From UBA5189 sp035631615 (GTDB lineage Bacteria > Chloroflexota > Limnocylindria > Limnocylindrales > CSP1-4), in assembly GCA_035631615.1 (NCBI GenBank), contig DASQIK010000027.1, forward strand, positions 62,001-126,000: 64,000 nt of DNA, read 5' to 3'. Positions 16,470-25,539 of this stretch are shown one piece after another. How positions within the stretch are numbered: the first letter of the stretch is position 1; every line of letters begins with the position of its first letter. Position numbers and translations under genes: made by a program. The notes under the pieces were generated by a model, which was not told the origin of the DNA, did no database searches, and saw nothing but the letters and a program-made list of their open reading frames with translations.

Positions 16470-17755
16470 TCCTCCCGTCCCTCCTGAACCCGCGGGCGTC
16501 GAGCCTGGATCTGTGGCCGAATGATTTCACGGTAGATGACCGGCAGCATCGGCAGCACCTCGAGGCCCATCGCGACTGCCACGCCGATCCCGAGGCCGCG
16601 GAGGCCGCCGGCGGTCGCGCCGAGGTATCCGCCGAGGATCTCGATCAGGGCCCCAAGCGCAACGAGTCGAGTCGCGGACGAGAGGTGGCCTCGAACGCGC
16701 TGGATGGTGATGTACTGGCCCTTGAATACGCCGCCGATGACGGTCAGCGGCAGGGCGAAGAGGGCTTCCGTGCCCGCGTCCGAGTAGCCGCGTCCGAAGA
16801 TTCGGAGGACGATCGGCCCGAGGATCCACAGCGCCACGGCACTGCCGACGCCGGTCACGATCGAGAGCCGGAGCGTCAGCCAGCCCCACCTGGCAAGGGA
16901 TCCGGGCTCGCGCGACGCTTCCGCAAACAGGATCCACGTGAATGCCACCTGGACGAAGGCGGCGATGCCGACGAGCTGCCACGCCAGGAAGAAGCCGGCA
17001 TTCGAGCTGGCCGAGAGCGCGGTGACTGCCACGATCGGCATCGCCCAGCCCGGAACCTGGATCGCGAGGTTCAGCATGTGATGCTGCAGCGACGCGAGCC
17101 ACTGCTGGCCGAGAAACTCCCAGTGGAACGGGTAGGCGGCTCGCAGGTTGCCACGACGCCCCGCGATCAGGGCGAGGACGACGAGCGAGAGCCCCGTCGA
17201 GATCACCCACGGGGCGATCATGCCGAGCCCGGCCGAGGCGAGCGCGAACGACGCAAACATTGCGAGCAACAGGAGGCGCAGCAGGGCCGCGAGCACGTTC
17301 CGGAAGAGTTGCAGCCCACTGCGCAGGAGACCGATCAGCGCCTGGTCGAGGACGAGACTGGCGGCAGTCACGCTCGCGCCGAGGGTCACGAGGACGATGG
17401 TGATGAGCGACTCGCGAAGCGGCGCGAAGTCCACCGACAGCAGCGGCGCGATCAGGACGAATCCCAGGCCCAGGACCCCGCCGACGGCGGCCGAAGCGAC
17501 GAGCGACGTCGTGACGATCGCGATCTCGCGCCCCGGATGTGCCGGAATCTCACGGATGAGCAGCGTGCCCAGGCCCATCGCCCCGACCGCACCGACCAGC
17601 GACATGCCCGAGGTGACGGCGGACGCGAAGCCGACATCGGACTGGCTGAAGGTCCGACTCGCGATCAACCAGAAGACGAACCCGACGCCAGCCGTGAGCA
17701 GCTGGCTGAGGACCAGCGACGTGCTCGATGCGAGAAAGTCACGGACCCGCGGCAT
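16466..17755 (-). CDS. Polysaccharide flippase (Wzx/MATE-like, MVF superfamily)
   Basis: 429 residues from ATG 17755, chosen because it touches the stop of the upstream gene (TGATG) and because the hydrophobic pattern begins directly after it (FLASSTSLVLSQLLTAGVGFVFWLIASRTF). About 12 transmembrane helices follow, with the typical Wzx opening SQSDVGFASAVTSG. Such proteins move lipid-linked oligosaccharide repeat units across the cytoplasmic membrane. It is surrounded by two other membrane proteins and by ComA/ComB and an ATP-grasp ligase in one overlapping minus-strand operon, so the exported unit may carry the product of those enzymes. Confidence 0.85.
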   Translation of the reverse strand: MPRVRDFLASSTSLVLSQLLTAGVGFVFWLIASRTFSQSDVGFASAVTSGMSLVGAVGAMGLGTLLIREIPAHPGREIAIVTTSLVASAAVGGVLGLGFVLIAPLLSVDFAPLRESLITIVLVTLGASVTAASLVLDQALIGLLRSGLQLFRNVLAALLRLLLLAMFASFALASAGLGMIAPWVISTGLSLVVLALIAGRRGNLRAAYPFHWEFLGQQWLASLQHHMLNLAIQVPGWAMPIVAVTALSASSNAGFFLAWQLVGIAAFVQVAFTWILFAEASREPGSLARWGWLTLRLSIVTGVGSAVALWILGPIVLRIFGRGYSDAGTEALFALPLTVIGGVFKGQYITIQRVRGHLSSATRLVALGALIEILGGYLGATAGGLRGLGIGVAVAMGLEVLPMLPVIYREIIRPQIQARRPRVQEGREE

Positions 17756-18519
17756 CAGGCGCTCCCTGTGCCGGTCGAGTACGTGACCCGCCGGTACACG
17801 ACGTCCGGCTGCGAGGCGACGTAGACGAGGACCTCGAGTGGCGGTCCGCCCCGGGCTGGCTGGGGCACGAGCGTGGTCCATCGCTCCCCCATCGCGACCG
17901 TGATCGCAGGGAACGACCTCTGGATGATACCGCCGACGGTCACGTCCACCCGGTACGTCGTCGTCGCGAGCTCCTGGTTGTCGAGACCGATCTTGACCAT
18001 CCCCGACCCTGCCGGTACGACCCACAGGGCCGAGAACGGCTCCGACGGCTGCTTGACACCGGCGCGTGCGATGAGCAGCGAGACCATCATCAGGACGCAT
18101 GCGGCGACCATCGCAAGCGCCTGCCCGTTCGTCGGCCTGACCCACGACTCGCGACGGAGCGGCGGCAGACCGCGACGGGCAAACACGGCGATGGCCAGCA
18201 GGAGGACGGCGACGAGCCCGAGCCAGGCGGTCCGGCTGAGGCCGCCGGGGATCAGGTTGAGGACGAGCCCACCGATCGCGATGCAACCGAGGCTCAGCGC
18301 CGAAGCGACGAGGAACAGGTCCAACCGCCGCAGGGACTCGACCGGGCGGCGGGTGATCGCAAGGACGATCCCCGGGAGAATCAGCACGACCAGCGCCACG
18401 GAGGCCAGCACGAACGCGATGATCCCGGCGATCGACGCCGCGAGGATCACGGCGAGTGCGACCGCGCCGGTCAGCGCCAGCACCACCAGCGCGGTGCCGG
18501 GGGGCGTTCTACCGAGCAC
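17755..18519 (-). CDS. DUF1616-like membrane protein
   Basis: 254 residues from ATG 18519. Four or five transmembrane segments fill the first 150 residues, followed by an extracytoplasmic beta-rich domain containing SGMVKIGLDNQELATTTYRVDVTV and a C-terminal VLVYVASQPDVVYRR. This layout of membrane helices followed by an Ig-like domain recalls DUF1616 proteins seen next to surface polysaccharide genes. Function is unknown. The gene overlaps the GT-C-like gene by 11 bases and touches the flippase start, so the three are translated together. Confidence 0.6.
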   Translation of the reverse strand: MLGRTPPGTALVVLALTGAVALAVILAASIAGIIAFVLASVALVVLILPGIVLAITRRPVESLRRLDLFLVASALSLGCIAIGGLVLNLIPGGLSRTAWLGLVAVLLLAIAVFARRGLPPLRRESWVRPTNGQALAMVAACVLMMVSLLIARAGVKQPSEPFSALWVVPAGSGMVKIGLDNQELATTTYRVDVTVGGIIQRSFPAITVAMGERWTTLVPQPARGGPPLEVLVYVASQPDVVYRRVTYSTGTGSA

Positions 18520-20425
18520 CGGCGAGCCGCCTCACGTCGTACAGCTGGATGTCGCCGCTGTCATAGATGCGATCGACCCGCGGGACGCTGTCCCACTTGG
18601 CAAGCACAGTCGCGAGGATCGGCGTGGCGTGCCGTCGCTCGAAGATCTCGCCCTCCTCGTAGTAGAACGGCACCAGGGGGAGACTCGAAGCCAATCGACG
18701 GTCGATCAGGATGTAGTCGATGCGCGCCGCCTTGATTCGGGCGATCTCGAGCGGCCCGACGACCGGCGATAGGAAGATCTGCCAGGTTTCGACGTGGCCC
18801 GATGTGTAGAAGACCACGTCGGCCTGCCCGTACGAACCCAACAGGAGCCGATTGACCCGATCCCCGGCAACCCGCCGATTCGGGCCAAGGACGGCAAGCG
18901 TCCAGCCGGCCGCGGCGATGCTCTCGTTGTCGATCGACCGCGAATCCGCGCCGACGAGGTATGGCCCCGGGAACCTCGTGGCCGGCGCCGTGCCGATCAC
19001 CGCGCCGCCAAGGATGGCGAGGCACACGATGGCCACGAACGCGCCCGTCCACACCTGTTGCGACCGGGCCGGCGAGCCACGGATGGTCCACCGAACCGGA
19101 TCGCGGGTGCCGCGGACGCGCCCCGCGATCGTCTCGGCCGTTGCGATCACGCCGAGCGCGACGACGAACGAGAGCCCGAGGAACACGAAGCCGAGGCTTC
19201 GTCCGGCGGCCTCGCTGCCCGTAGGCGTGAGTCGCGCGACCAGGCTCAGGGGATAGGCGAGGGCAAGCAGCCCGAGCAGCAGGGCGAGGGAGTTGTCTCG
19301 ATACCGCCGGATGAGCGGTGCCAGGCCGATCGGGATCGCCAGGGTCAGGAGCGCCGCGGTCCCCAGGCCGACCGCCCGCTCCCACACCGGCGCCACCTGG
19401 CCCGTCGCCGAGACGAAGGGCGTGCGGCCAACGCCCGTCGTCACCAGCCGTATGGCCTCGTTGATGGCTGCGGCAATCGGTGGCGCAAGGTAGCCCACGA
19501 CGACCGGGCCCGCAAACACCAGCCAGAGGGCGGTGGCGCTGAGCATGAGGGCGGTCGAGAAGATGATCCCCCATCGTCGGTACCGATCTCTTCGATGCAC
19601 GATCCGGTTGACGACGATCCAGCCGACCAGGAGGGCAGCCGCCCCGTAGGTCGACACATGGTGGGTGATCGCCAGCGTCGCCGAGCTCGCCGCCAGCGCT
19701 GCGGCAAGGAGGACTCCGCCTCCGCGCTGAGCGCGGATGGCCGTGATCAGGAGCACGACCGGGACGAGGGGAAGCGCGAGTGTCTCGTAGGAAAAGCCCG
19801 AGTCGAAGAACGTGAAGTTCGGGTTGAGCATGTAGATGGCGGTCGCCAGTCCGGCGACGCGCTCGGACGACGATGCTTCCCGATACAGCGCGAACAGGCC
19901 GATCGCGAACAATATTCTCGCGAACGCGAGCACGACGGCTGCGGCCGTGAACGGATCGACCCCGCTGATCTGGACCACCGCCGCCGTGACGATCTCGAGG
20001 CCCGGGAAGACCGGGCTGACGGGGAGGAGCGGGTTCGGCGTAAAGAGGTGGCCGGTGCTCAGAATGTCGGTGATCGTGCGGAGGTGGAGCAGCGCGTCGT
20101 AGTTCGTGAAGCCGGCGGGCGAGCTGACGAAGTGCACGACCTCGAGCACGAGACCGAGCACGAGCACGAGACCGACACGCTCCGCGGTTCCGGGTGCCTT
20201 CGCAGTCAGGCGCACCGTGATCGGGGCAGCGATCAAGAGGAGCCCGATCCAGAACAGCGGCTCGGCGTACTGGAACCCGGCGCCGACGAGGGCGAAGGAC
20301 GAGGAGACAGCGACCACGCCGGCCGCGGCGACCAGCGACAGCGCCGGAAGCCAGCCCCAGCCGCGCGCGCGGTACGCCGCGGGATCGGGGCGCCCGAGCG
20401 GCGAATTCGAGCGCAGGTCTACCAC
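18509..20425 (-). CDS. GT-C-like multi-pass membrane glycosyltransferase or polymerase
   Basis: 638 residues from GTG 20425. About 13 hydrophobic helices are followed by a soluble C-terminal domain (from about 490) with GYDSGDIQLYDVRR-like ending and RIDYILIDRRLASSLP. The first extracytoplasmic loop has SPAGFTNYDALLHLRTITDIL, an acidic loop of the kind found in GT-C glycosyltransferases that use lipid-phosphate sugars. The arrangement suggests a polymerase or glycosyltransferase working on the lipid-linked unit at the outer face. It begins the minus-strand operon GT-C, DUF1616, flippase, ComA, ComB, ATP-grasp. A possible -10 element, TATCAT, lies on the minus strand about 145 bases upstream of the start (20567-20572). 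Confidence 0.65.
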   Translation of the reverse strand: MVDLRSNSPLGRPDPAAYRARGWGWLPALSLVAAAGVVAVSSSFALVGAGFQYAEPLFWIGLLLIAAPITVRLTAKAPGTAERVGLVLVLGLVLEVVHFVSSPAGFTNYDALLHLRTITDILSTGHLFTPNPLLPVSPVFPGLEIVTAAVVQISGVDPFTAAAVVLAFARILFAIGLFALYREASSSERVAGLATAIYMLNPNFTFFDSGFSYETLALPLVPVVLLITAIRAQRGGGVLLAAALAASSATLAITHHVSTYGAAALLVGWIVVNRIVHRRDRYRRWGIIFSTALMLSATALWLVFAGPVVVGYLAPPIAAAINEAIRLVTTGVGRTPFVSATGQVAPVWERAVGLGTAALLTLAIPIGLAPLIRRYRDNSLALLLGLLALAYPLSLVARLTPTGSEAAGRSLGFVFLGLSFVVALGVIATAETIAGRVRGTRDPVRWTIRGSPARSQQVWTGAFVAIVCLAILGGAVIGTAPATRFPGPYLVGADSRSIDNESIAAAGWTLAVLGPNRRVAGDRVNRLLLGSYGQADVVFYTSGHVETWQIFLSPVVGPLEIARIKAARIDYILIDRRLASSLPLVPFYYEEGEIFERRHATPILATVLAKWDSVPRVDRIYDSGDIQLYDVRRLAGAR

Positions 20426-20615
20426 AGTCGTCGTTCTCCGCGAGTGCCGGCTCGTCCGTCGACGCTGTGACCTCGGACGGAGATCAGTGGGCCTCGCGCG
20501 CGTCCAGCCCGGAGGCTCGGTTACCCGGCTCGAAAGACTCCTGCGTCGGGTTCATGCTCGCGGCGGATGATAGCAAGGGGGCAATCCGACACGCCGGGTC
20601 AGTGGTCGGGTAGGC

Positions 20616-20912
20616 CTATCCCGTGCGATCGCTCGCGGCCCGGGCCCCCGCGGGGGGAGTCTCGAGTCGCGCGCTGATCGACCTGGGCAGCGTCACGGGC
20701 CGACGCCGGCGTTGATCCGTCGAGTCCCCGAACATACTTCGGTAGGCCGACGGATAGCCAACGCGCCGGGCGACTCGGTAGAGCTCCGTGGCGTCCTCGA
20801 TCGAACAGGCGATCTGCTTCGCCAATCGCTCGATGTTCGCGCGGTCGCCGGACAGGAACGCCGCAGGATGTCTGATGGCTTCAACGAGCGAGGACGACCG
20901 AGGAAGACGCAC
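20616..20912 (-). CDS. Small hypothetical protein
   Basis: 98 residues from GTG 20912. The central part (NIERLAKQIACSIEDATELYRVARR followed by VGYPSAYRSMFGDS) is helical and codon use there is similar to neighbouring genes. The C-terminal 30 residues are Arg/Pro-rich and look unstructured. I do not recognise a family. It lies in the 527-base gap between the divergent minus-strand and plus-strand glycan operons, so it could also be a chance frame. Confidence 0.35.
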   Translation of the reverse strand: MRLPRSSSLVEAIRHPAAFLSGDRANIERLAKQIACSIEDATELYRVARRVGYPSAYRSMFGDSTDQRRRRPVTLPRSISARLETPPAGARAASDRTG

Positions 20913-21120
20913 GCGACTCTCCCGAGGCTGACCGACCGCGACCGATGTTCGAATGAACGTACACCCGGACGGGAACGCGTCGACCTCCCGATATGACTAT
21001 TGGCGTTCAGACGAAGGTGCGGGCCGGCGCGGTGAAGGGCGACTGCCGGCGCTCGCCACTCGTGCCATCCGTACACTCGACCTCGTGCTCATCTCGATAC
21101 TCTCGGCCCAGCGGACCGCG

Positions 21121-22167
21121 ATGCGCGCGCTCCGCCTGCTCGGCGACTGGGCAGGATGGTCGAAGGAGACGTACCTCTACCAGCGGGTGAACGAGTACCG
21201 TCTGATCTGGGAGCGCGTCGCCATGGCGGAGGGAGGCACGTTCACGGAGCTCGCGTCGGACCTCTGGCAGATCGACGTCGGGCACCATCGAGTCCGTGTC
21301 CTGAACTACCAGCTTGAATTCGACAATCCTGTGACCCTTGGCCTTGCGGGTCGCAAGCGGATCGTCCACGGTCTCCTGGGTGCAGCCGGCGTGTCCGTGC
21401 CCGAACATCTCGCGTTCACCCTGGAGACGATGGATGCCGCGCGAGACTTCGTGGCGAACCATCCGCTTGGGTGCGTCATCAAACCATCCGGTGGATACGG
21501 TGGCAGGGGGGTCACCACACATGTCCAGCTGCCCGGCGAGGTCCGGTCTGCATCCCTGCGGGCGTCGGTCCACGATCCGGAGCTCCTCGTCGAGGCGATG
21601 ATCCCCGGTGAATCGTTCCGCCTGCTCGTCCTCGAGGGCAAGGTGGTCGACGCCGTCTACCGGCGCGGGTCGCGCCTGACGGGCGACGGCGTGTCGACGA
21701 TTCGGGAGCTGCTCGGCGCCGAAACCCCGGTGGACGGGCGCCGACGCGATCCCGGGCTCGACGACGACCGGGACGTGAGCTTTACCCTGGTCGCACAGGG
21801 CCTCACCCTCGAATCCCGGCTCGACGCAGGCCGGGTCGTGCTGTACCGGAGCACTGACCAGGCTCGGAAGCGCTACGCCGAGGTGCGGACCGTGTACACG
21901 GATTCGGCGCGGGATCTGATCTGCGAGTCGATCCGGTCCGACGCCGAGGCTGCCGCCCGTGTGATCGGGTCCGACTTCCTCGGCGTTGACGTCATCACGC
22001 TGGATCCCTCGGTCCCGCTCAGTGAGAGTGGCGGTGTGATCAACGAGGTGAACACCACGCCGGCGTTGCACCACCACTACGACATGACGCGCGAGCCGTA
22101 TCCCGAGGCAGCCGTGCTCGCCATCGAGGCCCTCCTGAGGCGGCCTTCCGCCCTCGTCGATTCGTGA
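21121..22167 (+). CDS. ATP-grasp ligase (cyanophycin synthetase/RimK-like)
   Basis: 348 residues from ATG 21121; GTG 21085 and ATG 20953 in the same frame are possible earlier starts, but the extra sequence has weak coding character. The ATP-grasp fold shows GCVIKPSGGYGGRGVTT (ATP-binding Lys and Gly-rich loop), LLVEAMIPGESFRLLVLEG, the YRRGSRLTGDGVSTIREL segment typical of cyanophycin-synthetase-like ATP-grasp proteins, and a metal site ending VINEVNTTPALHHHYD. It should form a peptide or amide bond through an acyl phosphate. With the CapA-like gene eight bases downstream it could make or attach a poly-amino-acid or peptide part of the envelope. The acceptor is unknown. Confidence 0.8.
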   Translation: MRALRLLGDWAGWSKETYLYQRVNEYRLIWERVAMAEGGTFTELASDLWQIDVGHHRVRVLNYQLEFDNPVTLGLAGRKRIVHGLLGAAGVSVPEHLAFTLETMDAARDFVANHPLGCVIKPSGGYGGRGVTTHVQLPGEVRSASLRASVHDPELLVEAMIPGESFRLLVLEGKVVDAVYRRGSRLTGDGVSTIRELLGAETPVDGRRRDPGLDDDRDVSFTLVAQGLTLESRLDAGRVVLYRSTDQARKRYAEVRTVYTDSARDLICESIRSDAEAAARVIGSDFLGVDVITLDPSVPLSESGGVINEVNTTPALHHHYDMTREPYPEAAVLAIEALLRRPSALVDS

Positions 22168-22174
22168 GATTCTG

Positions 22175-23353
22175 ATGCGCCCTGAACGAGCGGCGATTGC
22201 ACCGCACCGCCTACGCGTCGCAGCTGTCGGCGACGTGATGCTGGGCCGTGAGGTGGGCGTCCATTTCGCATTGTCGCCCGGCGACTTTGCGATGCCGGAT
22301 ATCCGGGCGGCCTTCGCCGGAGCAGACGTCGTGCTGGCCAATCTCGAGAACCCGGTTGCGAGCACTGGCCGACCCGACCCGGCGCAGGACCCGCACGTCA
22401 CGTTTCGGGCGGCACCCGAGACCCTGTCCGTGCTCAAGGGGATCGGCGTGAACGTCGTGGCGCTGGGCAACAACCACATGCTCGACTACGGCGAGGCAGC
22501 CCTCATCGAGACGCTCGAGCGGCTGGACGCCGCCGGCATCCGGCATGTTGGGGCCGGCCGCGACTACGAAGAGGCGAACGCCCCGGTGCTCCTTGAAGTT
22601 CGCGGCCGAAGGATCGCGATCCTTTCCTATGCGTTCATCTACTCCGCGAACACACGAATGGCTTCACGGACGAGGTCGGGCATCAGCGATCATCGCCTCG
22701 ACCGGATCCTGCGGCGCATCAGAGGCCTGGTTGCCGAGGGTTGCTGCGTCCTCGTCACGGCGCACTGGGGGTTCGAATACCGGTTCCATCCACTGCCGTA
22801 CCAGATGCGCCAGGCACGCGCGATGATCGACGCCGGCGCACGTATCGTGCTCGGACACGGGCCCCATATCCCGCAGGGCATCGAAGCGTACAGGGGACGG
22901 GACATCGTCTACAGCCTGGGGAACTTCATCTTCGACGAGCCGTATACGTACGCGAAGCGGAGCTTCATCTACCACGCGGAGATCGACGATGACGGGGCGA
23001 CCATGAACCGACGGATGACGCCGGTCCTGCTCCCGCACCATGTCCCGTCCCTGATGGCGCACGACGACGCTGAGCGCATGCGGGCGCTCGTCGAAGCACT
23101 CAGTCGACGGTACGGGCGAAGGAGCAGTGCGTTCTGGCGGGACCACAGCACGCGCTATCTCAACGAGCTCGGCGGACGTGTCGTGCGCAACCGATCGCTC
23201 AAGTACCTTCGGGTGCCGCCGATGGGGTTCTACCGGGACGTCGGGGCGACGGGCATCCTACGCATCGTGCAACGAGCGGTGACGGTTCTGCGACCTGGTG
23301 GAACACGTCGGGAATCAGGTGGCTCTCGCCGGCGACCGGAGGGAATCTCGTGA
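22175..23353 (+). CDS. CapA/PgsA family metallophosphatase-like capsule protein
   Basis: 392 residues from ATG 22175. The metallophosphoesterase-like core is complete: VAAVGDVMLGREV, VVLANLENPV, VALGNNHMLDYG, LVTAHWGFEYRF, VLGHGPHIPQGIE and VYSLGNFIFD. Members of this family belong to poly-gamma-glutamate capsule systems and to many uncharacterised exopolymer clusters. No clear signal peptide or anchor is seen, so the location is uncertain. It follows the ATP-grasp ligase by eight bases and overlaps the amidohydrolase gene by four, forming an operon that continues into two glycosyltransferases. Confidence 0.85.
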   Translation: MRPERAAIAPHRLRVAAVGDVMLGREVGVHFALSPGDFAMPDIRAAFAGADVVLANLENPVASTGRPDPAQDPHVTFRAAPETLSVLKGIGVNVVALGNNHMLDYGEAALIETLERLDAAGIRHVGAGRDYEEANAPVLLEVRGRRIAILSYAFIYSANTRMASRTRSGISDHRLDRILRRIRGLVAEGCCVLVTAHWGFEYRFHPLPYQMRQARAMIDAGARIVLGHGPHIPQGIEAYRGRDIVYSLGNFIFDEPYTYAKRSFIYHAEIDDDGATMNRRMTPVLLPHHVPSLMAHDDAERMRALVEALSRRYGRRSSAFWRDHSTRYLNELGGRVVRNRSLKYLRVPPMGFYRDVGATGILRIVQRAVTVLRPGGTRRESGGSRRRPEGIS

Positions 23354-24432
23354 CCCGGCAAGGCAGCGTGCTGTCGGCCTGGCTACGGGCCACGCGGCAC
23401 GTGCCCGCGACCTCGATGGCGCGGTTCGCCCGGCCGCAGCCACCCCGTTTCCCGGCGATCGACGCCCACACGCACCTGAACTCCGTGCACGCCTACGGCT
23501 GGCGGGGTCGACCCGTCGGCGACGTGATCCGGGCACTCGATCGCGCGGGCGTTCAAGGCCTCGTGAACCTCGACGGCGGTCACGGCGAGGCCCTGTCAGC
23601 GGAGATCGCCCGAGTCCAGACGCCGAATCCGGATCGGATCGTGGTCTTCGCCGGGGTCGACCCGGCCGCCTGGAAGCACGACGCACGCTTTGGCGCGATG
23701 GAGGCGGCACGTCTCGAGGACTCGGTTCGTCGCGGCGCGAGGGGGCTGAAGATCTGGAAGGACGTCGGCCTCCATGCGCGCGATCCCGACGGCCGCCTCG
23801 TCGCGCTCGATGACGAGCGTCTCGCGCCGATCTGGGAGACCGCGGGCGCCCTGGGCGTCCCGGTCCTCATTCACGTCGCCGACCCGAAGGCGTTCTTCGA
23901 GCGCCTGGACCGCAACAACGAGCGCTGGGACGAGCTGCGCCGCCACCCGGATTGGCATTACTCCCCGATCCGGACGGCGCCGGATGGTCCCGGCTTCCCC
24001 AGCCACGACGAGCTGATCGGCCAGTTCGAGCGGATGGTGCAGCGCCACCCCGGGACGAGGTTCATCGGCGCCCACCTGGCCTCGAGCGGCGAGGATCTCG
24101 CCCGCTTGTCGGACATGCTCCGGAGGCTGCCAAACCTGTCGGTCGACATCGCGGCGCGAATCAATGAGCTCGGGCGACAGCCCGCGGAGGCGAGGTCGTT
24201 CATCGAGACGTTCCAGGATCGCGTCCTGCTCGGCACGGACGCGGGGCCAGATCCGCGCTGGTATCCGATCTACTTCCGGTTCCTCGAAACCGCCGCGCAC
24301 GACATGAACTACTCCGTCGGCTACCGCGCACCCCAGGGCAACTGGCGGATCGACGGGTTGAGCCTGTCCGACCGCGCGCTCGTGAAGGTGTATGCCGAAA
24401 ACGCCTTGCGACTGATCCGATTCGGCCCGTAG
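23350..24432 (+). CDS. Amidohydrolase-family (TIM-barrel metal-dependent) hydrolase
   Basis: 360 residues from GTG 23350 (GTGA overlap with CapA). The metal motif HxH is in IDAHTHLNS, a Lys-containing GARGLKIWKD is in the middle, further metal ligands are in VLIHVADP and the H of FIGAHLASS, and the terminal Asp is in VLLGTDAGPD. This is the amidohydrolase 2 subgroup, which includes decarboxylases and C-N or C-C hydrolases. Inside a polymer synthesis operon it could deacylate or trim a building block. The specific reaction cannot be assigned. Confidence 0.78.
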   Translation: MTRQGSVLSAWLRATRHVPATSMARFARPQPPRFPAIDAHTHLNSVHAYGWRGRPVGDVIRALDRAGVQGLVNLDGGHGEALSAEIARVQTPNPDRIVVFAGVDPAAWKHDARFGAMEAARLEDSVRRGARGLKIWKDVGLHARDPDGRLVALDDERLAPIWETAGALGVPVLIHVADPKAFFERLDRNNERWDELRRHPDWHYSPIRTAPDGPGFPSHDELIGQFERMVQRHPGTRFIGAHLASSGEDLARLSDMLRRLPNLSVDIAARINELGRQPAEARSFIETFQDRVLLGTDAGPDPRWYPIYFRFLETAAHDMNYSVGYRAPQGNWRIDGLSLSDRALVKVYAENALRLIRFGP

Positions 24433-25539
24433 GTGACGGCCACATCGCGCCCAAGGCTGCTCTTCGTCAGCGCGCGATTCACGCCCGATGTCGGCGGCAT
24501 CGAGACGCACGTCGCCGAGGTGGCGCCGCGCCTCGTCGAGATGGGCTTCGACGTCACGATCCTGACCACGGACCGGACCGGCACGCGAGCGTCAAGCGAG
24601 AAGACCAACGGGGTCGAGGTCGTCCGCGTCCCGGCATACCCGAGGTCGCGCGACTACTACCTCGCCCCGGCGCTGGTGGGCGAGATCCGACGCCACCCGT
24701 CCGACCTCATGCACCTGCAGGGCTACCACACCCTGGTGGCGCCCATCGCGATGGCCGCCGCAGGGTCGCGCGGGCTCCCGTATGTCGTGTCGTTCCACAG
24801 CGGCGGACATCCCTCGAAGCTGCGCAACCGGGCCCGGGCGCTCCAGCGCCTCCTCCTCCGACCGGGCCTTGTCAGAGCCGACCGTCTGATCGCCGTATCC
24901 CGCTTCGAGCTGGACCTCTTTCGGCGGGATCTCCGGCTGTCTGCATCACGGTTCAAGCTCATCAGGAACGGGAGCTCGCTGCCGGCCCCGCTGACGACGC
25001 GGCGCCCCGGCGCCGGACTGGTCGTATCGATCGGGCGGCTGGAGCGATACAAGGGCCACCGGCGCGTCGTCGAGGCATGGGGCGCCGTGCTCCGTGAGGT
25101 GCCACACGCGCGCCTGCGGATCATCGGCAGCGGGCCCGACGAGGGTCCCATCCGCGCGCTGATCAGGTCGTCAGGGATGGAGGATCGGATCACGCTGGAG
25201 TCGATTCCCGGGGATGATCGCCAGGCGATCGCGGACGCGCTGGGCGAGGCGAACCTGGTCGTGCTCTTGAGCGACTACGAGGCCCATCCGGTCGCGGTCA
25301 TGGAGGCGCTCGCGGTCGCGACCCCCGTGCTCGTCGCTCGCACCAGCGGACTCACGGAGCTCGTCGAGGACGGCCTCGCGGCGGGCATCGATCCGTCGGC
25401 GTCGATGGCCCAGGTCGCAGCCGGCGTCGTCGCGGAGCTTCGCCGGCCGCGCGTGGTCGCGACACCCCTGCCGACGTGGGACGACTGTGCCGTCCAGCTG
25501 CGCGACCTCTATCACGAGATCCTCGAGGGCCGGCGGTGA
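24433..25539 (+). CDS. GT4 family glycosyltransferase
   Basis: 368 residues from GTG 24433, directly after the preceding stop. This is a GT-B fold retaining transferase: the N-terminal acceptor domain has FTPDVGGIETHVAEVAPRL, the second domain starts VVSIGRLERYKGHRRVVEAW, and the nucleotide-sugar site EAHPVAVMEALAVATPVL has the E-x7-E arrangement of GT4. It adds a sugar from a nucleotide donor to a lipid-linked acceptor in the cytoplasm. Its stop overlaps the start of the next GT4 gene by four bases. Confidence 0.88.
   Translation: MTATSRPRLLFVSARFTPDVGGIETHVAEVAPRLVEMGFDVTILTTDRTGTRASSEKTNGVEVVRVPAYPRSRDYYLAPALVGEIRRHPSDLMHLQGYHTLVAPIAMAAAGSRGLPYVVSFHSGGHPSKLRNRARALQRLLLRPGLVRADRLIAVSRFELDLFRRDLRLSASRFKLIRNGSSLPAPLTTRRPGAGLVVSIGRLERYKGHRRVVEAWGAVLREVPHARLRIIGSGPDEGPIRALIRSSGMEDRITLESIPGDDRQAIADALGEANLVVLLSDYEAHPVAVMEALAVATPVLVARTSGLTELVEDGLAAGIDPSASMAQVAAGVVAELRRPRVVATPLPTWDDCAVQLRDLYHEILEGRR

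Noticed and set aside
15003..20470. Long plus-strand frames opposite the ComA/ComB/flippase/GT-C operon
   Set aside because: They are strongly charged (Asp, Arg, Glu, Gln) with no recognisable fold, while the minus strand encodes a coherent operon.
20426..20600. Minus-strand leader of the GT-C-like gene with AGCCGGGTAACCGA, like the 3' end of GEMM
   Set aside because: The GCAAAGCC core and the 5' block are missing, so no aptamer can be formed.
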